Assembly (NCBI RefSeq): GCF_000186865.1
Contig: NW_008705619.1
Span: 5,554-29,557 of the forward strand
Direction: 5' to 3'
Source: Aureococcus anophagefferens
Taxonomy: Eukaryota; Sar; Pelagophyceae; Pelagomonadales; Pelagomonadaceae
DNA: 24,004 nt
A program made the position numbers and the translations under genes. Shown one piece after another: positions 16,217-23,821 of the stretch. How positions within the stretch are numbered: position 1 is the stretch's first letter; each line of letters opens with the position of its first letter. Under the pieces are notes generated by a model. It was not told where the DNA came from. It did no database searches and saw nothing but the letters and a program-made list of their open reading frames with translations.

Positions 16217-16975
16217 ATGGCGTCGCAGCAGGCGCAGGGCGCCCTGGGCGTCCTCGGCGGCGCCGTGCTCGAAAAGGGCGCGCGCGGCGGCTGGGGCACG
16301 CGCTACCTGACGCTGCAGGTCGGCGACGAGATCCCCGACTTTAGCGCGGACTCGTCCGTGGGCAAGTTCACGTACCACGACATGGTCGACGGCGTCTGGT
16401 CCGTGCTCGTCACGTTCCCCGGCGACCGCGAGGCCGTCGCGACGACGGAGATGGGCCAGCTGAGCAAGCTCCGCGACGAGTTCGAGGCGCGCAACGTGCG
16501 CGTCATGGGCGTGTCCTGCAACACCAAGTACCGCCACCGCGAGTGGATCGCCGCCGTCGAGGACATCGAGGGCTGCAAGGTCGCGTTCCCGCTCATCAGC
16601 GACGCGGACGCGGAGATCTCCGCGAAGCTGGGCCTCGTGAAGCACGACTGGAAGAAGCGCAACTTCCCCTCGGCCAAGGCGGCCCTCGTGCCCGCGACGC
16701 TCGTCGTCATCTGCGACATCGACAAGCGCGTCCGCCTCACGATGCAGTACCCGACGACGACGGGCCGCAACTTCTACGAGGTGCTGCGCGCCGTCGACAC
16801 GGTCCAGCTGTCCCTCTTCCACCAGGTCGCGACGCCCGCGAACTGGAACCAGGGCGAGGACGTCTTCATCGGCCCGAAGCTCTCCCGCGTCGCCGCGCAG
16901 TCCGCGTTCCCCAAGGGCATGGTCGAGCAGCGGCCCTGGTACCGCACGACGCCCCAGCCCGACATCTTCGGGTAA
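16217..16975 (+). CDS. Prx6-type peroxiredoxin homologue lacking the catalytic cysteine (pseudoenzyme)
   Basis: The 252-aa frame starts at ATG 16217. It follows the 1-Cys Prx6 family from end to end: VGDEIPDFSAD (35-45), FPGDREAVATTEMG (67-80), YPTTTGRNFYEVLRAVDTVQ (178-197), VATPANW (204-210) and TPQPDIFG at the end. At the active site the family has P-x-x-x-T-P-V-C-T-T-E. Here Pro68 remains, but Thr becomes Glu72 and the peroxidatic Cys becomes Ala75, which the codons GTC GCG ACG ACG GAG confirm. The conserved Arg on the later strand aligns with Thr161. Three of the four residues that activate peroxide are therefore gone while the fold and dimer region look intact. Cys101 lies on the next strand but is not at a known catalytic position. 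It is not an obvious pseudogene, since the frame is open and codon bias normal. A binding, chaperone or regulatory role is inference. Its stop is 8 bp from the convergent EMC4 stop. Confidence 0.85.
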   Translation: MASQQAQGALGVLGGAVLEKGARGGWGTRYLTLQVGDEIPDFSADSSVGKFTYHDMVDGVWSVLVTFPGDREAVATTEMGQLSKLRDEFEARNVRVMGVSCNTKYRHREWIAAVEDIEGCKVAFPLISDADAEISAKLGLVKHDWKKRNFPSAKAALVPATLVVICDIDKRVRLTMQYPTTTGRNFYEVLRAVDTVQLSLFHQVATPANWNQGEDVFIGPKLSRVAAQSAFPKGMVEQRPWYRTTPQPDIFG

Positions 16976-16983
16976 TACTGTTT

Positions 16984-17669
16984 TTAGAGGGCGATGGGCA
17001 CGGAGGACGACTCGACGTGCGTCTTGTCGACGAGGAACGACGTCCAGTCCGCGGCCGTGATGGGCAGCAGGCCCATGGTGTTGAGCTTCCAGAGGGCGAG
17101 GGCGATCATGCCGCAGTTGCAGCCGACGAAGGCGAGCTTCGGCAGCGTCAGGTCCACGGCGGGGTCGTGCGCGAAGCGCTTGAACGTGTCGTCGATGGCG
17201 AGGATCGACTTCACGGGGTTGATGAACGCCATGCCCGTGATCATGATGGAGAAGATGTTGATCGACGACCCGCTCATCCACATCATGAACCCTTGCATAA
17301 AAATGTTCTTCCCCGGCGCGATGCCCATCTCCATCGCGCGCTGCGGCGGGGCGGGGCGCGTCGAGCGGTCGCGCGGCGGTCGGTCGCGCGCGCGGTCGTC
17401 GCACCTTCTGCATCATCTCCGTCTTCGACCGCTGCTTCGCGTTCAGCGTCGTCTCGCTCTGCGCGGGGCGGCGGGGTCGGTGCGCGCGGCGCGCGCGCGA
17501 AAGCATCTTCTTTCTCCTCTTTGGCGCGGCGGCGCGCCTCGACGTTCGAGACGGCGTCCGCGGGCACGTAGCCGAGCGGCGACGGCATGGCCTTGGCGCC
17601 TTCGGAGGCCGACGACAGGTTGACGCGCCACCGGGACGGCGTCGCGGCGTCGTTCGCTTGCGGGCCCAT
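16984..17669 (-). CDS. EMC4: ER membrane protein complex subunit 4 (EMC4/TMEM85), three exons
   Basis: Exons are 17669-17544 (42 codons), 17458-17405 (18 codons) and 17340-16984 (118 codons plus stop), giving 178 aa; human EMC4 is about 183. Exon 1 encodes SRWRVNLSS and PLGYVPADAV, matching the cytosolic N-terminus of the family. Exon 2 supplies SETTLNAKQRSKTEMMQK. Exon 3 starts RAMEMGIAPGKN and contains the core FMMWMSGSSINIFSIMITGM, the second hydrophobic segment GCNCGMIALALWKLNTMGLLP and TAADWTSF. EMC is a conserved ER insertase for tail-anchored and multi-pass proteins. Both introns are phase 0 with GT...AG ends: 17543-17459 (85 nt) and 17404-17341 (64 nt). Both were placed by frame plus family continuity. 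The gene is convergent with the peroxiredoxin-like gene and divergent from the RelA/LRR gene. Confidence 0.92.
17341..17404 (-). other. EMC4 intron 2 (64 nt)
   Basis: The donor is CAGAAG|GTGCGA and the acceptor is CCCCGCCGCAG|CGCGCG. It is phase 0. No flanking direct repeat is present, in contrast to the introners. Confidence 0.75.
17459..17543 (-). other. EMC4 intron 1 (85 nt)
   Basis: The donor is TCGAAC|GTCGAG and the acceptor is CCCCGCGCAG|AGCGAG. It is phase 0 and its length shifts the frame by one, so it must be removed to reach the second EMC4 segment. No target-site duplication is seen. Confidence 0.7.
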
Positions 17670-17783
17670 CGTGTGTGTAAGCGAGTGTGGATGAGGTCGC
17701 TCGTGCACTCGTTTCCCTCGTCCAGCGCGAGCGCGACGATGAGCATGCGACGATGAGCATCTAATGAGCAGCCCATAGCACCC
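17670..17783. promoter_or_regulatory. Divergent promoter with 14-bp tandem repeat and upstream ORFs
   Basis: 114 bp separate the EMC4 and RelA/LRR starts. GCGACGATGAGCAT is perfectly duplicated in tandem at 17733-17746 and 17747-17760, followed by a partial TAATGAGCAG. Each repeat unit contains ATGAGC, so the plus-strand leader would carry tiny upstream ORFs (for example ATG AGC ATC TAA at 17754-17765). The promoter function is by position. Confidence 0.5.
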
Positions 17784-20079
17784 ATGGCGCCGTCGCCCGG
17801 CAAGGGCCCGAGCCAGGTGAAGGCGCTCGTCGCGAGTGCCGGCGCGTCGCTGAGCGGCGCGCTGTCCAAGGTCGTCGGGTCGTCGAAGAAGTGCAAGGCC
17901 GCCGGCGAGGCCCCGGGCCACCTCCAGAGCCGCGACGGCCGGCGGGCGCTCCTGGACTGCCTCGAGGCCATGTTCGTTGGCCGCGGCGTGGCCAAGGGTG
18001 AGATCGGCGACCTGCTGCTCGAGCTCGGCCGCGACTTCAACGAGGACCGCCTCGGCCGCGAGCCCGGCGACGACGGCGCCGCGGCCGCCGAGGAGGCGCG
18101 GCGGACCAAGAGCAAGAACGAGATGAACCTGCCGCCGGAGCTCGTCGCCTTCACGCCCCTCCGCGAGCACCCCCTGGTCGCGGCCGCGCGGGCGGAGATC
18201 GAGGACGCGGAGCGCGCGCTGCTCGCGGGCGAGGGCGACCCGTCGCGGCTCTCGCGCGCGTGCGACGCGCTCGCGACGACCGTCGTCGCGGCGGCGGAGA
18301 CCATGCTGCGCGACGAGTGCACCTTGCTCGACGCGTCGCGGGCCGCGCCCGAGTTCTTCGGGGACGTCTACAAGAGCCTCTGGCACACGGTGGACACGTC
18401 GGAGCGCCGCGGCGTCGAGGCGTACCTCCGCGCCGTCGCGCTCGTCGAGGCGAAGTGCGAGGCCTACGCGCGGTCCTGCGAGGGCCGCAAGGTGCTCCAG
18501 CGCGAGAAGCACGTCGTCACCCTCTTCCGCCAGGCCGCGGCCGCGCGGCCCGCGTTCGAGGCGTCCGTCGCCGACGCGTTCGCCGAGTCCGGCGCGGACC
18601 ACGAGCTCACCTTCGACTTCAAGGGCTGCGCGCGCGTCGTCGAGAAGACGGCGCTGCGGCCGGACCGCCCGGGCGCCGCGGACCACGTACTCGACCTCTG
18701 CCGCGCGATGGCCGTCTGCAAGACCATGGACGACGTCGCCAAAGTCGTCAAGGCCGTCGCGCGGAAGCTCCGGCCCGTGCGCTGCAAGAGCCGCTTCGAG
18801 CGAGAGACGTCGTCGGGCTGGCGCGACTGCCTCGTGAACGTCTCCGTCGACGGCCACATCTGCGAGCTCCAGATCTCGCACCGGACGATGATCGCCGCGC
18901 GGCGCGGGCTCCACGGCCACGACGTCTACTCGCGGTCGCGCAACGCGGACGAGGTCATCGCCTACAAGTATCGCGACAAGGCCAAGGCCCTGGACTGCCA
19001 GACGGCGCTGGAGTGGGCCCTCTGGGTGCCCCGGCTGAAGCCGCCGACCTTCGCGACGGCCGACGACGACGGGCGCCTCGTCGCGGTGCGCATGGACGCG
19101 TCGACGGCCCTCGCGGCGGCGAGGACGGAGCAGTTCTTCGGGAACCTCGTCGTGCGCTATCTCGAGATCTGGGACGCCTACGCCTGCGACGCGCTCACGG
19201 GGTCGCTGTCGCCCTGCCGCGGCATGAAGGCGCTCCGGACGCTCAAGCTCGTGAAATGCCCGCGGGTTCGGGGCAAGCTCGCGGACGTCGCGGCCGCCGC
19301 CGCGGGCACGCTCGCGCACCTCGACGCGTCCGAGAGCGCGGGGCTCGAGGGCACGCTCGAGGACCTCAGAGCCTGCGGCAAGCTCGAGCGGCTCGTCTTG
19401 GACGGCTGCAAGCGCGTCGGCGGATCCGTCGCCGCGCTCGCGAAGCTCGAGCACCTCGTGGAGCTGCGGCGTCCTGCGGCCGTGACGATTTTCGAGAGAT
19501 TTCGACCGGAGAAACGAAGAAAAATGACGCACTCGGTAGGTGGAGCTGCGCCTCGACGACACGGCGGCGCTCGGCGACGTCAAGGAGCTGCGGGGCCTCG
19601 CGAGCCTCGAGCACCTGTCGCTGCGGTTCTGCAACCTGCACGGCGATCCCGCGGCTTTCGCGAACCTCCGCGACCTCGAGACGCTGTGCCTCTCGCACGT
19701 GCCGGCGGTCCGCGGCGGCGTCGCCGCGTTCGCGCAACTGCCGCACCTGCGGCGCGTGAATTTGTTTTATTGCCGCGGTCTGAGCGGCTCCGCGGACGCG
19801 TTCCTCCAGTGCGCGGACCTCGTCTACCTCAACGTCCAGCAGACGGGCCTCGACGACGTCCTGCGCTTCTTCCACGCGCGGCCGCGCGTCGAGACGCTCT
19901 TCGACCGCGCGCGGAACCCGACGCGACGGCCGGGCGCGCCGAGGCCCGACGACGACGCCGACGGCGACGGCGACGGGCCGCTCCCGGCGGCGCCGGCGAA
20001 GCTCGCGCCCCTGTCGCCGCGCGCCGCGAAGACGCGGGGCCGCGGGCCGAGGCCGAAGCGCGGCGCGCGGCTGAGGTAA
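17784..20079 (+). CDS. RelA/SpoT-like nucleotidyltransferase-fold plus leucine-rich-repeat protein
   Basis: Exon 1 is 17784-19457 (558 codons) and exon 2 is 19540-20079 (179 codons plus stop), giving 737 aa. The join is LEHL|VELRLDD. The N-terminal 200 residues are helical, with DRDxL-like segments and no known domain. Residues about 230-410 resemble the RelA/SpoT-type fold: DFKGCARVVE, a CKTMDDVAKVVKAVARKL helix, then KSRFE, SSGWRDCLVNVSVDGHICELQISH and a HDVYSRSRNADEV helix. In true (p)ppGpp synthetases the equivalent strand carries G-Y-R-S and E-x-Q-I-R-T. Here the Glu and Gln are kept and the rest has drifted, so catalytic activity is uncertain. Residues about 440-690 are leucine-rich repeats of the cysteine-containing/treble type (LRTLKLVKCPRVRGKL, LEHLSLRFCNLHGD). 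The tail is basic and disordered. The combination suggests a sensing or binding protein. A GGTAAG overlapping the stop codon is an alternative donor, but no following exon was found. Confidence 0.7.
19458..19539 (+). other. 82-nt intron bounded by an 11-bp direct repeat
   Basis: GTGGAGCTGCG occurs at 19458-19468 and again at 19540-19550. The GT of the first copy is the donor and the acceptor (ACTCGGTAG) precedes the second copy, so one copy is spliced out and the frame (VELR) is preserved. The 71 nt between the repeats include an A-rich run (AAACGAAGAAAAATGACG) and lack clear terminal inverted repeats. This looks like target-site duplication or a local tandem duplication used as a splice donor. 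Confidence 0.8.
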
Positions 20080-20197
20080 GCTTCAAGGTATACTTCAGCT
20101 CTCTGAAACAAGTTTTGAAACTGCCGGGCTCTATTTTCATCTACGCGCTGCCACTACTGCGGCCGGCGCGAACACGCCTCGAGGAGCGCGCGGAACG
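20080..20197 (+). promoter_or_regulatory. Short intergenic spacer
   Basis: 118 bp between same-strand genes hold the 3' end of the LRR gene and the promoter of the EF-hand gene. The segment at 20085-20140 is AT-richer than its surroundings (TATACTTCAGCTCTCTGAAACAAG, quoted in part) and includes TATAC at about 20092. No conserved element is recognised. Confidence 0.3.
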
Positions 20198-22115
20198 ATG
20201 ACCCTGGACCACCTCAAGACGCCGGAGGTGCCCCGGCGCGGTCTACGCCGCCGGCGGCCGTCGCTGGTCAACCTGCTCGAGCAGCACAGCGAGGCGCTCG
20301 CCCTGGGCGTCGTCGCCCCGCCGGAGGACGATAGCCTCGCCGTCGCCGACGACGACCGCAAGGGCCTCAACGCGCTCTTCCAGCTCGTCGGGAGCGGCGC
20401 GGAGCATCTGCGCATGGCCCACGTGGAGGGCTTCCTCGAGCAGCTGGGCGTTTTTATGGACGCGGCGAAGGTCCGCGACCTCTTCAACCTGCACGAGCTC
20501 CGGCTGTCGCCCGCCGAGGCCGAGGCGCTCGAAGCCGCGGGCGCGAAGGCGCCGGGCGAGGGCGTCATGGTCGTCGGCGGCTTCAAGCAGCTCCTCCACA
20601 TGATCGTGAACTCGGGCGACGGCGGCGGCGACGGGCTGCTGGGCCTGGGCGACGCGTCGAAGCCGAACCACGCGATGAAGGCCGACGACGTCAAGAAGCT
20701 GCGGCGCCTCTTCAACTCCGTGGACATCGACGACGACCAGGAGCTCAACGCGTCGGGCGCGACCGCGGCGTCTCGTTTCGCGAAAACGCGTTCGCGACGC
20801 GCGACCCCTCGCAGAGATCGTGCTCGTGTTCCAGAAGTGGGGGCTCGACAACATCCTCGAGTCGGAGATCCTCGAGCTGATCTCGCGCTTCGACGTCGAC
20901 AAGAGCGGCACGCTGGACTTTGACGAGTTCCTGGCGCTGGCGACAGCGGCGACGGCGCTGACGGCGGGAGAAGAGGAGGACATGGAGATGGTCATCAAGA
21001 CCCACTTCGTGCGCGAGCACGCCAAGGTCCGCGCGCTCGCGGTGCGCCAAAGATTGAGCGTGGACGCGGCGACGCTCCAGTTCTTCAAGCGCGGCGACGC
21101 GCGGGACAACACGGTCGGCGCCGCGGGCCGCGTCGCGTCGAACGTGCTCCACAAGCTCGGCGGCGGCAAGGACGCGCAGCGCAAGGCCTACGAGCACGTG
21201 CTCCAGCGCCTCACGGGCGAGCTCGACGACAAGCTTCTGGAGGCCGCGGAGAACGGCCGCGTCGAGGAGCTGGGGCTCATGCTCGCGCGGGGCGCGAACG
21301 CGAACGCGACGCGCATGGACCCGCCGCGCGAGTCCGCGCTGGGCCTGGCGCTCCAATGCCGCCAAGTGAAAGCTGCGACGGCGCTCCTGGACGCGGGCGC
21401 GGACGCGGGCCTCAAGGACGACGCGGGCACGGGGACGATCCTCGCGGCGACGCTGTCGGGCTGCCTCTCCAAGTCGAAGCACGTCCTGCAGCTCCTGATA
21501 TCGCGCGGCGCGAAGGTCAACGACCAGGACGAGCTCGGCCAGTGCGCGTTGCTCGCCGCGGTGCAGCGCGGCAAGGTCGTCGAGGTCGACGCGCTGCTGA
21601 GCTTCGGCGCGCACGCGAACCTGGCCGACGCCGAGGGGTCGACGCCGCTGATGAAGGCCGCGCAGGCCGGCGAGAAGGCGATCTGCGCGCGCCTCATCGA
21701 GGGCGACGCGGACCTGAACGTGCTCGACGACGCGAACCGCACGGCGCGCGACCGCGCGGCGCTCTGCGGCGTGGACGTCGTCGAGGAGCTCCTCGCGAAG
21801 CACGGCGGCCTCTCGGGCGACCAAGTCCTCGAGGCGACGTCGCCGCGCGAGCGCGAGCGGCTCGTCGCGAACGCGGGCCGCGTCAAGCGCACGAGCCGCA
21901 CGGGCCGCCTCCGCTCGCTCAGCGACTCGAAGATGGAGCGCGCGCACCGGTCCTCGCGGCACTCGTTCTCCAAGTCCCTCGGCTCGCCCGCGTCGTCGCC
22001 CACGGGCGCCGACGCCACGGAATTCGCGGTGTCGAACGCGCTCAAGATCTTCGCCGACGACGGGCCCGCGACGCCCCGCTCCCCGCGGAGCCTGCTGGAG
22101 CCGCTGAGCGCGTAG
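20198..22115 (+). CDS. EF-hand and ankyrin-repeat protein with a GC-AG intron
   Basis: Exon 1 is 20198-20756 and exon 2 is 20815-22115, giving 619 aa. Removing 20757-20814 rebuilds a perfect EF-hand loop, DIDDDQELNASE (176-187), in which the last ligand Glu187 is split by the intron (phase 1). A second canonical loop, DVDKSGTLDFDE (213-224), follows 26 residues later, so this is a paired calcium-binding module. Two degenerate EF-hand-like segments precede it. Residues about 315-545 carry ankyrin repeats (ELGLMLARGANANAT, KAATALLDAGADAGLKD, STPLMKAAQAGEKAICARLIEGDADLNV). The C-terminal 90 residues are basic and Ser-rich (SLSDSKMERAHRSSRHSFSK), likely disordered and phosphorylated. The protein probably links a calcium signal to partner binding; partners are unknown. 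It is not related at the sequence level to the ankyrin array beyond the repeat fold. Confidence 0.85.
20757..20814 (+). other. 58-nt GC-AG intron with internal hairpin
   Basis: The intron starts GCGCGACC and ends CCCCTCGCAG. The GC donor is required to keep the EF-hand loop and the frame. It contains a perfect 7-bp inverted repeat, TCGCGAA (20778-20784) and TTCGCGA (20791-20797), and the octamer GCGCGACC occurs at both 20757-20764 and 20799-20806. Confidence 0.8.
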
Positions 22116-22366
22116 GGGCGCCAGATCCGAATCAACTTGAAGCAGCTTGAAGTGCAACATTGGCCAAATCTGTTAACTTGCGCATGTGCTGCTGCTAATC
22201 GACTGATCGGCGCCGCTCTCAGCACGCGCTGCGAACGTCGAAGGGCGTGTAGGACTTCTCCGTGACGACGGGCGCTCAAGAACGCGACCGAAACCCCTAT
22301 TCGGGTCAACCGCTTTGGAGCGCCGAACACACTCGCAGAAACGTCGGCGACGACGTTAGCGCGACG
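22116..22366 (+). promoter_or_regulatory. Intergenic region upstream of GNAT gene
   Basis: 251 bp hold the 3' flank of the EF-hand/ankyrin gene and the leader of the next. The frame is open back to 22262 but only with GTG. A TTGAAGCAGCTTGAAGTGCAA segment near 22136 contains the direct repeat CTTGAAG. Nothing else is recognised. Confidence 0.3.
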
Positions 22367-23821
22367 ATGCCGTCCAGCGAGCCCGACTTCGCGTCCATGA
22401 CGGAGCGCCAACAGGTGGCGTATCTCCTGAAGGTGCGCTCCGCCGAGAAGCCGGCGCGGCGCGGCGGCGACAAAGAAAACGACGAGAACGCGCCGCCGAC
22501 GCCGTCGGACGTGCTGAAGCGAGGCGACGTGCTCCAGAAGCCCAAGGACAAGCGGGCCAAGGCCAAGGGTCACGACAAGAAGGCGCGCGCGCGGTCGCCC
22601 ATGCTGCGGCGGCCGCTCTTCCCCGCGGCGTCGCCCGTGGGCGCGCCGGACACGGAGGCGGCGGCGCCGGCGGCGCCGAAGCCGCTGTCGCGGGAGGCGC
22701 GGGCCCTGCGCGGCGACGAGCCGCGGCCGCCGCGCGCGCCGCGGCCGCCGCCCATCAAGTTCGTCGCCATCGAGTCCGTCGCCGCGGACGCGGCCGTCGA
22801 CGCCGCGCGGGGCCGCCCCTCGTCGACGGCCGGCCCGCCGCCGTGCTCGTTCTGCCGGAGCGACGTGCCGTCGCTCGGCGACGTCGTCTGGATCAACGCC
22901 TACCCGGACAACGACCCGACGAACCGCGCGCGCTGGTACGTGTCGCGCGTCGTCCGCGTGCTCCAGCGGCGGCCGAACGGCCGCGGCGGCCGGCTCCGCG
23001 TGCGCTACGACGTCGACGCGTCGTTCGACACGCTCGACTGGCCCGACTTCGCGAACGCGCGCGTCGAGGGCCCGCGGACCCTCGACGGCCCCCTCGCGGC
23101 CGTGCGCGACCGCGCGGGCCGCTGCGTGCTCTCGGGGCCCCACGTCGCCGCGTTCGCGCCGTCGGCGGCCGCCGAGGCCGCGGCGGCGGCGCCGGGCGTC
23201 GACGCGCTGAGCGTCCGGGGCGACGACCCGACGGACGCGCTGCGCCAGTACAAGGAGCTCGCCGACGGCCTCCTCGCGGGGCTCCGGGGCCGGAGCTGCC
23301 TCCACAAGCACGTCTTCGACAAGGCGAGCACGACGCTGGTCGCGCGCGACGGCGGCGGCCGCGTCGTCGGCGGCGCGACGCTGCGGCTCCTCGAGAGCGG
23401 GCGGAGCGTCGTCGCCGAGGTCACGACGGTCTGCGTCGCGCAGCGCGAGGGCGTCGCGCGGACGGGCGTCGGCTCCCGGCTCCTCGACGCCGTCGAGCGG
23501 CTCGCGCGCGTCGAGGCCGGAACCCGCGCGGCCTTCCTCTTCGCCGCGGCGGAGAACACGGACGCGGCGTCGGCCTTCTGGCGCAAGCGCGGCCTCGTCG
23601 CGGGGCCCGTGGCGGACCACGTCGCGCGGCACCTCGTCGAGGCGCGCGCGATCCTCGAGTACTCGAACGTGCACCACGTGTGCCTGCGCCTCGACGACGG
23701 CGACGACCTGCCGAGCGACGGCGACAGCGACGGCGAGGACCTCGGCGCCCACGCGCTCGCGCTCGAGGACGACGCGCTCCTCGCGGACCTCGGCCGCCTC
23801 GACATCGCCGGCGACAAGTGA
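22367..23821 (+). CDS. GNAT acetyltransferase with Tudor/PWWP-like domain and cell-cycle motifs
   Basis: The 484-aa frame starts at the first ATG, 22367. Residues 1-150 are disordered and basic. They carry KEN (36-38) in a KEN-x-x-N context, several S/T-P sites (APPTPSD, ARSPML) and RRPLF (82-86 region), the form of a cyclin-docking site. Around residues 165-240 a domain begins PCSFC, then GDVVWINAYPDNDP, RWYVSRVVRV and LRVRYDVDASFDTLDWPDF, which fits a Tudor/PWWP/Agenet-type chromatin reader. Residues about 320-420 are a GNAT fold: VVGGATLRLLE, AEVTTVCVAQREGVARTGVG (acetyl-CoA pyrophosphate loop), SRLLDAVERLA and ASAFWRKRGL. The tail is acidic. The likely activity is acetyl-CoA-dependent lysine acetylation of histones or chromatin proteins in the nucleus. 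The substrate is unknown and it does not match cohesin acetyltransferase (Eco1/ESCO), which has a different core. The gene is intronless. Confidence 0.8.
   Translation: MPSSEPDFASMTERQQVAYLLKVRSAEKPARRGGDKENDENAPPTPSDVLKRGDVLQKPKDKRAKAKGHDKKARARSPMLRRPLFPAASPVGAPDTEAAAPAAPKPLSREARALRGDEPRPPRAPRPPPIKFVAIESVAADAAVDAARGRPSSTAGPPPCSFCRSDVPSLGDVVWINAYPDNDPTNRARWYVSRVVRVLQRRPNGRGGRLRVRYDVDASFDTLDWPDFANARVEGPRTLDGPLAAVRDRAGRCVLSGPHVAAFAPSAAAEAAAAAPGVDALSVRGDDPTDALRQYKELADGLLAGLRGRSCLHKHVFDKASTTLVARDGGGRVVGGATLRLLESGRSVVAEVTTVCVAQREGVARTGVGSRLLDAVERLARVEAGTRAAFLFAAAENTDAASAFWRKRGLVAGPVADHVARHLVEARAILEYSNVHHVCLRLDDGDDLPSDGDSDGEDLGAHALALEDDALLADLGRLDIAGDK

Noticed and set aside
20070..20085. Strong donor-like GAG|GTAAGC at the end of the RelA/LRR gene
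   Set aside because: No acceptor and coding continuation before the next start codon at 20198, and other donors in the window do not use this consensus; kept as a stop codon.
21188..23752. 854-codon minus-strand open frame
   Set aside because: Antisense of the EF-hand/ankyrin and GNAT genes; no domains and runs straight across their intergenic region.
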